Shown here piece after piece: positions 12,523-23,705 of a DNA stretch of 64,000 bases. Made by a program: the position numbers and the translations under genes. Under the pieces are notes generated by a model. The model searched no databases and was not told the DNA's origin. It saw only the letters and a list, made by a program, of their open reading frames with translations. The stretch lies in NCBI GenBank assembly GCA_949987565.1, contig OX465104.1:26202137-26266136 (forward strand). The letters are read 5' to 3'. The stretch comes from Luidia sarsii. Lineage: Eukaryota > Echinodermata > Asteroidea > Paxillosida > Luidiidae. How positions within the stretch are numbered: the stretch's first letter is position 1; every line of letters starts with the position of its first letter.

Positions 12523-13410
12523 TCAGTCAGGTTTGACTAAACTCATCCAACGAAATGCAAATCGTTTACTGGTTACAATGACCTGAAATTCACGAACTCT
12601 AAAAATTAGTCGAGCGACTGGCGTTTCTATTGTAGTTTGACCTTTCTGACTGGAAGGGTCCGATGGAAAGAAACGTATATAACTATAAGTCCTTCTAACT
12701 TTGCAAGATTGAATTGTTATTCGTGTACCTGCAGGGTTTGCAGTGGATTTTCCTGGGTCTAAGGCTTCAACCATTTTGCTCAATGGATGAGCCTTTTGGT
12801 GTAGTTGGAGGATGTGCTTTATATATTCAATGGGCCACTCATTGGATGTATTATTGTGTGCATGTGCTTGAAGAAACATTCAGTAATGTACAAGGTAATG
12901 ACAATACTCCTTTGCACATGCTAAGGTGTTATCCTTTGTGTACCTTTTTTAAGTATAATATTTCACTTATGAGTTGGCCCATCGTAAGCGTAAGGTTGAA
13001 AGGGAAACTAACAAATAAGGTCGCAGAGTTCCATGAATGCTTACCCGTTTCTTTCCATTTCCAAGTTGTCTTTGCTGTCGTCCTTTCGTCGATTATAAAT
13101 ATCCTATGGTAGCCCGTACCGTTGCCCAGCCTCCATTCAGAGCCACTATAAGGGTTCACTCATCGGCTTGATTCAAACCAACTGTGACAGCAATCACGTC
13201 TGGACACTGTCCATCAATCCGTCCCACAATTCCAAGGTGAAAGTAACGATCATTGAATGGGTGCTTCACTTGAAGTTGTTTTCGAATAGCATCGCTCTCC
13301 AACTCCAACTGTGTATAATGTAAACATGTGGAGAAGTGAGTGCACATTAATGATACTTGGAGCTCCTTCATAATTGATAGCTCCTTACGGATGTAAACTA
13401 TAGTCGACAA
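12523..13410 (-). pseudogene. Possible decayed coding sequence, unidentified
   Basis: Several minus-strand open stretches in shifting frames look protein-like, for example RKQLQVKHPFNDRYFHLGIV near 13220-13290, YHRIFIIDERTTAKTTWKWK near 13050-13100 and YIKHILQLHQKAHPLSKMVE near 12760-12820. They are broken by stops and frame changes. I do not recognise the family; an old transposon ORF or a dead gene are both possible. Low confidence. Confidence 0.25.
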
Positions 13411-16400
13411 ATCACGAGAACAATTCCACGAGGAGTACTTTGGTTAAGCATTATGTGTTATGCCCTTTAAGATGAATCTTGAATTGCAGGAGGTCAATAT
13501 TGTGACAGGTCTATGCGGGTGTTCAACTCCTAGCTATACGCATAATCGTAACTCATAGTTTTTTCTCCGACTGTGTTTAAGATTAACGCCTTGACATGGA
13601 TTTTTTTTAAACCTTTTCAAAACCACAAGCTTTCACAAATCTACCCACATCGTGCCACCGAAAAGAAAGTTGTAACTTCTAAGATTTTTTTTTGTCCTTT
13701 CCAGTTTCATTCCACGGGGAAATACAACACACTAAGGAGCTTTTAATATACATGTATAAATAATTGAGACACAACTGGCATGTTGTATGAGCGAATGTCA
13801 TCTGTAGTATATATATCCATACATCAATCTTCTAACATTTAGAAATACATGAGTTGATTCTTCCAAATGTATGTCGATCGTCATCATCTGTTTCCTAGCT
13901 CTATTCTCAGACCTATACTGTCCTGAGAGTATACTTAAATCAAACTGAAAACTGCTGTTCTAGCAATCTCCAATTCCCTCATAGTTTTCATAAGTGGTGT
14001 GGTGTTAGTAGGTCGATATGCCTACAGGTACGACGACAACAATACAAGAAACGACAAGATGAACAAGTTATTATTGCGAAGACTCATTCGACCATCATTG
14101 AGCAAGGGAACAGAACCATGACGAAGTCATCGTTACATCACACCCCTTTCCCTACTTGAGTTACTTGAAACACTGTTTTATGATCGTAATATCGAAGAAA
14201 GCCTTACCCCTTTTTCAGTCGAAGTGTAGAGGGCTTGACGTCCAAATATCACACTGTCTTTTGTCGCTGCTCATTTAAATCGAGGAGTTACTTTGTCGTC
14301 AGAGGCAAAGGTGCAAGGACCGTCCTCGAGATGTACAGGTTCTTTCAGCGATTCGCACTGTTCAGATTGCTGATCCGTCTTAGCTCTGTAGCGTTTCCTA
14401 GGAATAAATCCTTAAGCAAATCTGGGATTATCCGTCATATGCGCCGCATGTGGCTAGCTTGTGTTTACTCATGGACCCTAGCAAATCCAGCCAGAAATAT
14501 CCTCCGTGTCATTGAGACCGAAGGGAATCCCTCATTTGTGCCCAAATTAAAGCGAATAGAAGATGTAGTTGATTGCTAGCAGGTCCGGGCTTTTATGAAC
14601 AAAGTAACCAAGTCGCGTTGCTATTTGTAGCTGTCTATTCATGCGCCATCGCCTGCACAGGCTGGCTATGTGTCAACATCATTAAATCAGACGAGAGCAA
14701 ACAAACAGATAGCCCTGGTACCTGTCATGTCGAACAGTTCACCCGCCAAAAGGCCCTTTGTCACTCGTCATTGTCTCCTAATCATACACCTTTTTACTCA
14801 TGGACAAAAAACCCACACAACCGGCCCAAATGTTGCAGCACCGTTAGTGCATTGTGGTGTTTTGTGCCCGTATAGTTAGCGGCACCGCTGGGCGAGAAGT
14901 AGGCCCTGGCCTAGTACCTATTTTGAATAGGTCCAAACCTCCGCTCGCCGTCCTCGGAGTTGGAGTGGACTAAAGATAGCCGCGGTGGCTTTTCAAGCAA
15001 GCTCGGAGCTGTCTTGAGTTGTTTGGCGAGCATTCTCAAGGACTGGGCCGAGTATTTTCACAAGAGGCTCTCCGCGTTTGCTTATCCCTGAGGCAAACGT
15101 TCTCATTATCCCAAAGGGACGCGTCTTAAGACCCCCTCGTCCGCAAGGAAGACCGAGGGCCTTAGGGATTGGCCTGAATTACAATATTCATCAAATCATG
15201 CACACGTCATGCTAAAGAGATTTTCCTTTGAAATGTTCTGTACGGAAATAGACCTATTCGACAAAGCATCGCAATTTGAGAAAATGTTAATGTGGGTCGA
15301 TAAACAATTGATTATACGAATCCATGCAAAGTTCTGCCTTTGAGAAAAGTCCTGCGAGGGTCGAAACTTTCTTAGGAATCATTTGGATATTTATCTATTA
15401 TTAGCTTTCCATCTCTCATATTCCTTAAATTGTCCATTCGGGTTCCTAGCATGTCCTTGTCCAACCTCAACAAGCATGCATTCATCCTGTAAAACAAATA
15501 TATTTTAGGTATCCTTTTTTCCATTTGAGTTACGAGTCGAAATGTCACATGCAAATGCGACCACTCCCTTCCTGAAAGCAAATCAATGACAGGCAATCTT
15601 GCTATCACTTTAAATATTTGATCGGGTGAGTGGCATTTGTTTTATCAGTTTAACATAACATTTGCTCAACCTGCTCTCGTCACCACTTTTATCTGCGTGC
15701 TGTGACGACGACCGAAGGTTGTGACTAGATGCATGGACAGACATGCAATGAATGTCTTGTTCGAAATCTATGTCACATCTCGTGACTTTGTCATTAGAAT
15801 ACATTATTAAATCTTTTTAAAATCAATCTCCCAGTAGTAATCTGCCTTTGATAAAGGCCCTGCTAGTATCGAAACGTCCGGCCCTCTAAATGATGACATT
15901 TTTTATCTTTATGTGGTGACCTTTATTCCATGACCTGAAATCCTACATCGTTATCTTTTCCAAGAGGTAAAGGTATGACTTGCTAACGTAACGTGAGATC
16001 CTTGAAAATGTAACCATTTCTTGTGACTTGAAATCATTGCTTCTGGGAATTGGAATTGAAAATTCAAGCTCTCTTAATTTTGAAATAATCAATTCGATGG
16101 GTATGTCGCTTTCCCTAGTCAATGTGTATATATGTGCAGTACCTGCATGTTAACTTACAGGGTTTTATTGTGCTTGATTTGTGTCTGTATCTAATTATGG
16201 GTTTATTGCACGCAATTTATATTCAAACATTAGCCTATGCAACGTGTGACAACGTGTATGGCTGTATAGATCTCACAAGAGGTGAATCGTAAATTTAGAA
16301 TCACCTAGTTACCTTTTTCCGAAATTGAGTTTGTAAGGGTTGGGGTTTTATTGTAGATTTTATTGTAGACATTCTTGTTGGCTTTTGCATGGGCAAGGTC

Positions 16401-17147
16401 AGGTGTATTGCTATTGTAGTATGAACATCAATCTCTTGCCTAGTCGTTCATGATGCATCGTCTTGGTGGAGACTTGAGTCAGATTATTGGACTTGGTGAA
16501 CCTTGAACTCCAACTTTCGTCTTCCACCATGTAACTTACTTCATCCTCCATGACAACAAGAACACACGAATACAAAGTGTATGAATTCATTCAGGATTCC
16601 CTTCTTTTTTTATTTTTCCATAATATTATATTCTCCTGATTTAAAAACATAGTTCATCCACGCTCATCCATAGCTCATCACTCAATGCTCAGCTCAGTAA
16701 GTGTGCCATGGGCACCAGAGGGTGAACGGAAAGTTGAAGAAACCAACTAGGCTACAGAACGTGGTCTGAGGCTGAGGTAGCAGCCTAAGATAGATGGAGT
16801 GTTGATGAAGACAGATGCTCACTGCCTTATTCTCAACCAGGGGATAAAGAAACAGTATTAGTAGCAGTAGCACTACAAGTAGGAGGTACTTATGCCTCTG
16901 TCTTAGTTTAAGGGTTGCCAAAACAGTCACGTCTGGACCTTAATGGTTTGTTCTGGCTAGCCAAGCATCAACTCTGCACAATATATGGTTCTTTAGATCG
17001 ATGACATACATAGTGTGGCCACTCTGGCAGCTCGTTAGTGCTTCATGTATGGCAGTGCTTTCGTGAGATCATGTTTCATCATTATCTTTGGAGGACACAC
17101 TGCCCTCTAGGGTCATGATGTTTGACGATATCCTAAAAGTGTAAATA
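13411..17147. other. Intergenic stretch downstream of PGS1
   Basis: No gene is supported. It holds fold-back element fragments (15330-15365 and 15838-15898) and a GC-richer piece at 14880-15170. A TTTATT on the plus strand near 16609 is AATAAA in PGS1 sense and could be its poly(A) signal, which would give a 3' UTR of about 1.1 kb. Confidence 0.5.
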
Positions 17148-17735
17148 AAGGGTAGGTACCAGTAATTAGCCTAGGGCTTGGTATAAGCCTCAAACCCTTA
17201 TAGTGGTAGATTACCAACCAAGGCTACCGTGATGGGGACCGGTGGCTAGTCAGAAGCAAGGCATGAGCCTGCATCCCTATTGGTGGTAGACTGCCAGTCA
17301 CAGCTGACAAATAGAACTGGGATTGGGTGACTAGTCTGAAGCAAGGCATAAGCCTCCATCCCTATTGGTTGGTAGACTGCCAGCTAAGGCTGACAAATAG
17401 AACTGGGATTGGGTGACTAGTCTGAAGCAAGGCATGAGCCTCCATCCCTATTGGTTGGTAGACTGCCAGCTAAGGCTGACAAATAGAACTGGGATTGGGT
17501 GACTAGTCTGAAGCAAGGCATGAGCCTCCATCCCTATTGGTTGGTAGACTGCCAGCTAAGGCTGACAAATAGAACTGGGATTGGGTGACTAGTCTGAAGC
17601 AAAGCATGAGCCTCTTTCCCCTATTGCTGGTAGTCAGCCAGCCAAGGCTGACAACCAGAACAGGAATGGGTGGCTAGTCTACTCTAAACCAAGGCATAAG
17701 CCCCTATCCCCTTTTGGTGGTACATTGTCAACCAA
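17148..17735. repeat. 86-bp minisatellite in the PGS1 3' UTR
   Basis: About 6-7 units of roughly 86 bp, each with GACTAGTCTGAAGCAAGGCA, CTATTGGTTGGTAGACTGCC and AGGCTGACAAATAGAACTGG. The central four are nearly identical and the outer ones diverged. The array ends a few bases from the PGS1 stop codon (17739-17741), so in gene sense the 3' UTR starts inside it. Confidence 0.95.
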
Positions 17736-17738
17736 GAA

Positions 17739-20700
17739 TCAGAAAAAGTTCCTTGTGACAAAGGTGAATATTTTGGCCCAGAGTGGAACTTGGTGATCAT
17801 CCTGCTTGAAGGTCGCATCAGTCACTGGCTGGGATTGGCTAAAGAATCGCTGCTGCTCCTAAAGGACAATTGAAAATATGAGAACAAAATATTACACAAA
17901 TGTTGCAAACTATTTACTGACTGAAAGGACCAAAGAAGAAAGGTCTTGTTATGATGAAAGTCAGGCCAATAAGTAATAAGAAGTAGACGCTCATTGACAT
18001 CTACATTGATCTTTGTCAATTTTTGGGGCCATATTCTCTGCCTCAAAGATGACGAGCTTGTGAAAGAAGTTACTTTATAAATTATGTTCCACTACATGGG
18101 AAGAGGAAACCGGGTCGGCCTCGCACATTGTACTTGCAGTATGTCCAGCACCTCTTGGCAGATACTGAAGGGATGCTGCTACCAGACTAAATTGCTTCTC
18201 TGGCGCAAGACCGTACCAGTTAGAGAAAGTTTGTAGGATGATGATGGTGATGATGTTCATTGTCATGATTTGTAGGGGAAACATGTGCAGCAATTTGAAG
18301 TTTGAACTGGTTTGAATTTGTCTTGGATGGATGAATTCACTTCACATGATATTCCTTCACTCTCATGTTTACCTCATAAAGTTGGTTTTGCAGCTTTTCA
18401 TTACTCGTCACAATCGCGACCTGTGCCTCGAGGTCACGATGCACTGACCTATGACCTGAAATGGAGAAAGATAGCATCAAGATTATACAATAAAAACTAC
18501 CAAACATCAACCCTAGAAAATATGTTATATTTTGTTGGAGGCATCCAACTTAATCATAACTTTGTGAAAATTCTTACCAAAATTTGGAGAACCAATCAAC
18601 GTCATTGATGGCAGTGATTGCTCGCGAAGGTAGTACCACAATCCTATGAACAAGATGCAATGTAAATAACGTTATTTTATTATAAGTAATCCTTTTAGTG
18701 TTGGCTCCACCACTTCTCACTTTGATCTTTTCCTTTGATCTTCCCTTCTTTGATTCCCTTCCCACTGCCCGACTTTCTCTTGGATGGACAAGCCTTCCTA
18801 TCTGTTTTGATAATTGTCATTCTGCCTTTGAGACAGGCCCTTCTGGGAACAACAGACCCTCAAATTTTGGAAAGATGCAATGTTGATGGATTGATCAGAG
18901 TTGAGTCAATATCGACAAGCACTTTTGCCTTTTGATACTTTGCGTTGATTTCCTATTTGGCATCCCATACCTTTGACATGGAATGTCCAGCCCTGTCGGT
19001 AATACTCGTACATCAAGATTCTTTGTCCCTGGCTCTGGCGTTGTACTTTCCGCAGGAAGTTCCTGGCAATGAAGTTGTATGCCGCGGGGACATAGCCTGA
19101 GATGCCCTTGGCACCATAGAAACCGTTGGCCTGGCAACAGAAGAAAGAGACAGAGGAAGACAATAGAGAAAGAAAGGACATCATGTAGCTACTTTAAATC
19201 CTTGGTAGAAAATACGAAGAGACCAGGCAGTGTAACTATAATTGGGACCTAATCCTGCAAAATCTGCCAGATTCTAGTTCCAGGTGACAAAAATGATTGA
19301 ACAAATTTTGAAAGGCAAAGGACTGTTGGACACTAACATCTTTGCAGGAAATAATTTTGCATTGAAACCACATTATGTGGTCGACTTGGCAGCCAGTTCC
19401 TAAACTGCCTGGGGAAAGATGATTACGAGTCTTTGTAGTTGGTTACCCACCTGTGGTGAAGCCATCAGAATGTTGTAGAGAGCTTTAGACGACAGCACAA
19501 TATCCATATACTCCTTGGTCAAGTTGAAGTACCCTGATGCCAAGACGCAGCACGATCCTTCCTCACCAGACCTCAGAATGTGACCGGTCACTTGCTGGTC
19601 AATGCAGACCCCAAATGGGCCCATCTGGACCAGAGGAAATACAAGAGTGTCCTCCATTTCACTAGTCCTATGTAGACTGCAGTCCTGGGATCCCATAGGG
19701 TTCCTTTTCTCACTTTGACCACTCATTTCAGATTTGGTGTCTGGAAACATTTCAGTATTCATCTTCAGTGTGTGGTCATTTGTCAAACTGTTTGATGTGG
19801 TTTTGTCATCTGCAGAGCATGTAGCATCCCCGTGTATCCTTTGCAATGATTCTGTAGAGGTGAGATTCTCTGAGTTTCTGGGTTGAGTCTGTTTGGCATC
19901 GCTGTGATTGCACTTCAGGCCTTGGTGCTGATGGCTATGTCTCTGCTTTGTAGGGTGCTTGGAAGACTGACTCCATCTTGAAGGATCCAAGATCCGCTGG
20001 ATTCTATTCCTGGCAGTCTCCTTGAATGTCTTCTCATCACCTGTTACAATCAAGAACAAAGTCAGATCTCTCAGGGAAATTAGGATTACAGAGACTAAGT
20101 TCTTTTCTCAATCCATGAACAGGAACTCTCTGAAAAAGGTTCTGCTAGGATCGAAACATCGGGCCCTCTAAATTTTTCGATTTGCTTTTTAGTCATTTGA
20201 GTCAGTAAACAGTTTGTATAACTTTATTTTTTAGTAAGCAGAAGATTAATGAGATCGGAACAGAAATCTCTTGATTCTCCTACCTTGAAATGGGTGAATG
20301 TTGACCTCTGGGTCAAGGGTCAAAGTGTCATCAGCATTCAGCTGGAAGGAGAAAGAGCTGACTGCCGAGACGAGCTCACTGAAGAAGTCTGCCACACGAG
20401 GGCAGTCTTCAAGCATGACGTAGCGGTCCTGACGATTAGTGAAGTAGGATTCACTCAGATTAGCTCTGGTGAACAAAGGGGACAAAATTCCTACAAATTA
20501 ATCAGAACAAAGAAAATGTGTACTTTCAGAAAATTTGAATGCACAAATTCAGCTACTTACCCACTTATGATGACTGTATCATCGAAGATGCAAACCTTAA
20601 GATGAGACAATCCAATGACTTCATTCCATCTCTCTGGAATCAATCTCTTTAAGATTCCTCTGAGGTCCGGGGTGTGGTACAGAGAGACCTGGACGTCTCC

Positions 20701-23083
20701 TGGGAAGTCCCTGAGCAGAGGAAGGAGCATCGTGCGGGAGTTGTGCCTCCCCCGGGAACCTCGGGTGCAGTCCAGGAGGATTCGGACATCGAGAGGTGAA
20801 GAGGGATTCGTGAGGTGACCCTTCTGACAAGATTCATAGAGTGCGTTGACCTATGAAAGAAAAGATGAGAGAAGTCTAGGATTAATCTTCAGGAGACTTT
20901 GTGTAAGCAGGCAAAGGTTATGGAGGTGTTTTTTCATTCACTGTGATATGATTGACTATTTGGTGACTGGTATCTTACTAAAAGTGAACAATGGATGTCA
21001 GTATGACTTCTAATGCTTGCTCCTGAAATTCTTGCTTTCATCACCCCTCAGGACATGGACTACCTCACTCTGTTCTGACCATCTGAGCTATCCAGCCCTA
21101 AGACGGTGGCCTTCCCAAATAGTCAACTGTCTTCACTAAGATGAGAGGGCCAGTCAGAACCATTCAACCATTCCATAAATCTCCAGGGATCACACTGCCA
21201 TTTACAAAAAGCAAAAATATGCTTTTTGAGGGTCAATCGTTGTTCACTTTTCTGTTGAATCATGGAGGACGGAATTGAATACTTACAATCTCCTCCTCCT
21301 GCCAGCCAGTGCCAAGATAGAGGGCAGCAAGCACAACGCGCTGCCTGCTCATGTGCAGTCGCTCCTATTGGAGGAAATACACACAACCTAGTAATCAGCA
21401 TTCTGCCTCTGAGAAAGGTCCCACTCGGCTCAAAACATCAGACTGAGGGAAGTATTTGGTCAAGTCTCATGTGATATACAAAAATGTTGCAAACTGCTTA
21501 CTGACTAAAATTACCAAAATGTAAATCTTAAAATTTAGTGGGCCTGACGTTTCGATCCTAGCAGGACCTTTCTCAAAGGCACTCTGCCTTTGAGAAAGGT
21601 CCTGCTAGGATCGAAACGTCAGGCCCACTAAATTTTAAGAACAAATCTCATGTGGTCAAAACTCATCGTTACAACCAATTGCAAGACAATGAGCAATGCA
21701 CAGAAACCATACTGCCTATCACAACTTATGATAGGCAAGTTGAGATGTAATGAATTGTAAGCCTTTTCTCGTTAGACTTTCCAATCCTATCAGGACTATT
21801 TTTCTCAAAGGAAGAATTCTGAGTAAATGCCCAATTAGAAGTTTGGTGTTCTTTCCCTTTTATTTTGGGGGTAATCTGTAAATAGATTATTATATCCATC
21901 AAGTCTTTGCCAGGGTGGGGATGCCAGTCAGAAGCATTCAACCATTAACTGACGTATATCTCCACAAGTCAGATTGCCCTTTATTTGTTTGACATGAACA
22001 CTTGACAGTTGACATACATTTAGTATTTACCTTTAATGTTTCAAAGTATTCCACAGGCCCATTGAGTACAGTGATCTTGTCACCGCTGACAGGGAAACAC
22101 GGAGCGCTCTCAGAAATCCAGTCAAAATGTTTGAGGACATCGGACGGCGATTCTGAATTTCTGGCTAGGGTTGAATGGTGCAATGCTTCCACACTGCCTC
22201 TGTGACTTGCAAGCCGTCCATGGACAACACCTGGGCTTCTAATTGAGATAACCAAATATATTTTAGACTTTAAAAGAAAACTGATGGTGATTTTTTCATC
22301 ATTAGATTAAGAGAAGAGTTTTAATTGAACCAGAGTTTCCAATTTAACCATACTTAGTAAAAATTAGTATCAATTGACAATATTACTTAGTAGCTTTCAA
22401 ATATACCAGGTGACACATTTATGGTGGGTACGTAGGTAATAATATTATAAATATAAATCAAATCATTTATCAAAGATTATCTAGTCTATTGTCTAGTAAT
22501 ACTACTACTAGTAGTAGTACTAGTACTACTTGTACTAGTAGTACTAGTAGTAATAGTAATTAGTATGAGTAAAGTAGTGCCTACTGCCTAGTGGCTGTTG
22601 TGTTGTTAATCAATGTTGTTATATTATTTATTGTGGTCGTCATAGTCATACTCTCAAGTACTGGACCCTGACACTGTATTTAGAAGACATCACTAAAGTG
22701 TAAGACTGTATTATATTACTATTACTAATACTATACTACTTGTTACTACTAGTACTACTACTACTAAGTAGTACTACTACTACTACTAGTACTAGTGTAG
22801 TAGTACTAGTAGTACTACTACTACTAGTACTGGTTTGTACTTCATACTTGTTTTACTAACTAAGTATGACTATGATTATGAATGATCATGTCCTGTAACT
22901 AAGCATGTGTAAGGTATCAACATTTGTGGAAAAGTACACATTTTTACAACTTTTTATGACGCCGTTGTGAATATCTATGCTCCGAATTCACAAGATCCGC
23001 ATGAATACTGACACTAACCTGGGAAGACGAGACACTCTGTGTGAGACCATGAGCAAGCGTGATATGCGTATGGGCGCCGCCAT
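17739..23083 (-). CDS. PGS1: CDP-diacylglycerol--glycerol-3-phosphate 3-phosphatidyltransferase, mitochondrial
   Basis: Ten exons in gene order: 23019-23083, 22031-22238, 21287-21364, 20561-20850, 20284-20465, 19451-20040, 18971-19130, 18578-18643, 18373-18455, 17739-17858. CDS is 1842 nt, 613 residues (human about 556). It makes phosphatidylglycerophosphate from CDP-diacylglycerol and glycerol-3-phosphate, the committed step to cardiolipin in mitochondria. The start MAAPIRISRLLMVSHRVSR is a basic presequence and gives the right phase; an upstream ATG at 23159 gives the wrong phase. PLD-fold HKD motif 1 is HLKVCIFD (H200, K202, D207); motif 2 is HVKG (H522, K524) followed by LIGSPNFGHRSVHRDLEAQ. 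Family blocks NLSESYFTNRQDRY and the VPLWAKIFTFVTRNFF end are clear. Exon 6 carries a Ser/Thr/Gln-rich insertion (roughly 290-400) longer than in vertebrates. Confidence 0.97.
20110..20225. mobile_element. Fold-back element, right arm
   Basis: GTTCTGCTAGGATCGAAACA, GGGCCCTCTAAATTTT and AGTCAGTAAACAGTTTGTA match the right arm of the family. PGS1 intron 5. Confidence 0.75.
21077..21180 (-). mobile_element. tRNA-derived SINE fragment, family A
   Basis: The reverse complement carries the head GACTGGCCCTC, GACTATTTGGGAAGGCCACC and GGGCTGGATAGCTCAGATGG, but box B is lost. PGS1 intron 3. A head-only fragment is near 21905-21950. Confidence 0.6.
21480..21645. mobile_element. Fold-back element, best-preserved copy
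   Basis: AATTTAGTGGGCCTGACGTT...CCTTTCTCAAAGGCA, a few bases, then the exact reverse complement TGCCTTTGAGAAAGGTCCTG...GCCCACTAAATT. The inverted arms run about 70 nt without mismatch. The left flank is TGTTGCAAACTGCTTACTGA, the family's end. No ORF. Other recognisable copies or arms not listed separately: about 537-640, 6658, 10310, 12600, 15330, 15840, 28985, 32575, 41810, 42205, 47100, 51310, 58845 and 63590. Confidence 0.9.
22497..22850. repeat. ACT/AGT trinucleotide repeat with palindromic switches (in PGS1 intron 1)
   Basis: Runs of TAGTAG and TACTAC alternate and meet at ACTAGT palindromes, broken by about 150 bp of ordinary sequence. The alternating orientation makes self-complementary hairpins. 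Confidence 0.9.
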
Positions 23084-23304
23084 CTTGGTTGTGGTAATGA
23101 CCGATTGAGGGCGTCCCATAACGCGCACACTCCTTTTCGAGGGCTGCCTCCGAATTCATTGGCTACGGCTTCAAAGTACGTACGAGTCAATGGGAGTCGT
23201 CACCAAGCGGCTGCGGCCAGTTCCCATAGGATTGCGTGTAACTTCTAGCCGCAGCCAATATTCGGACACGGCTCATTTGGGGTAAACAACTTCATTGCAT
23301 CAAA
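23084..23304. promoter_or_regulatory. Putative bidirectional promoter upstream of PGS1
   Basis: About 220 bp between the PGS1 start codon and an ATG on the plus strand in a start-like context. It contains an inverted GGCTGCGGCC/AGCCGCAGCC pair and CAATG motifs. Inference only; no TATA box is evident. Confidence 0.4.
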
Positions 23305-23339
23305 ATGGCGGAGGCAATGTCGTCTGCTTTTGGCAATTG
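23305..23339 (+). other. Candidate first coding exon of an unidentified divergent gene
   Basis: ATG GCG GAG GCA begins a short open frame (MAEAMSSAFGNW) that stops at a strong GTAAGT donor. Possible further exons are 24524-24657, bounded by TAG and GTAAAG but with a stop in the matching phase, and 25182-25310. I could not join them into one clean reading frame and do not recognise the protein. Confidence 0.35.
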
Positions 23340-23534
23340 GTAAGTAGCAAAATCATTTATGCTCAGTTTAAACGTTCATATTTGTCAATGGAAGGATACT
23401 CTACATATTTTCTTATACAGCTCAGATTAACGAATAGACCTAACGAGTATAAAAGAGTATAAAAGTCAAAAAGAGGAATAAAAACGTATAAAACGGAAGG
23501 AAGTCAAACCAAACAAAAATTTAAAAACGCCTAC

Positions 23535-23705
23535 TTTACTATACTACTACTACTAGTAGTAGTACTACTACTCGTACTAGTAAATTAGTAGTAGTACTAG
23601 TACTTAGTAGTAGTAGTAGTAGTAGTACTAGTACATAGTAGTACTAGTACTACTACTACTACTACTACTAGTACTACTAGTAGTAGTAGTACTACTGCTA
23701 GTTTA
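23535..23705. repeat. ACT/AGT trinucleotide repeat, second block
   Basis: Same composition as the block in PGS1 intron 1 (TACTAC runs switching to GTAGTA at ACTAGT). A shorter block lies at 23942-23982. The two long blocks flank the PGS1 promoter. Confidence 0.9.

Noticed and set aside
14235..14875. Two adjacent plus-strand ORFs of 114 and 100 residues
   Set aside because: No recognisable motif or supported exon borders; treated as chance open frames.
19400..20059. The whole 219-residue ORF as a separate gene
   Set aside because: It is PGS1 exon 6 read into its flanking introns; GT/AG borders and phase place it between NIHPFQG and NGFYGAK.
22944..23159. Upstream ATG (MNSEAALEKEC) as the PGS1 start
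   Set aside because: Its frame does not match exon 2 phase, whereas ATG at 23083 gives the correct phase and a mitochondrial presequence.
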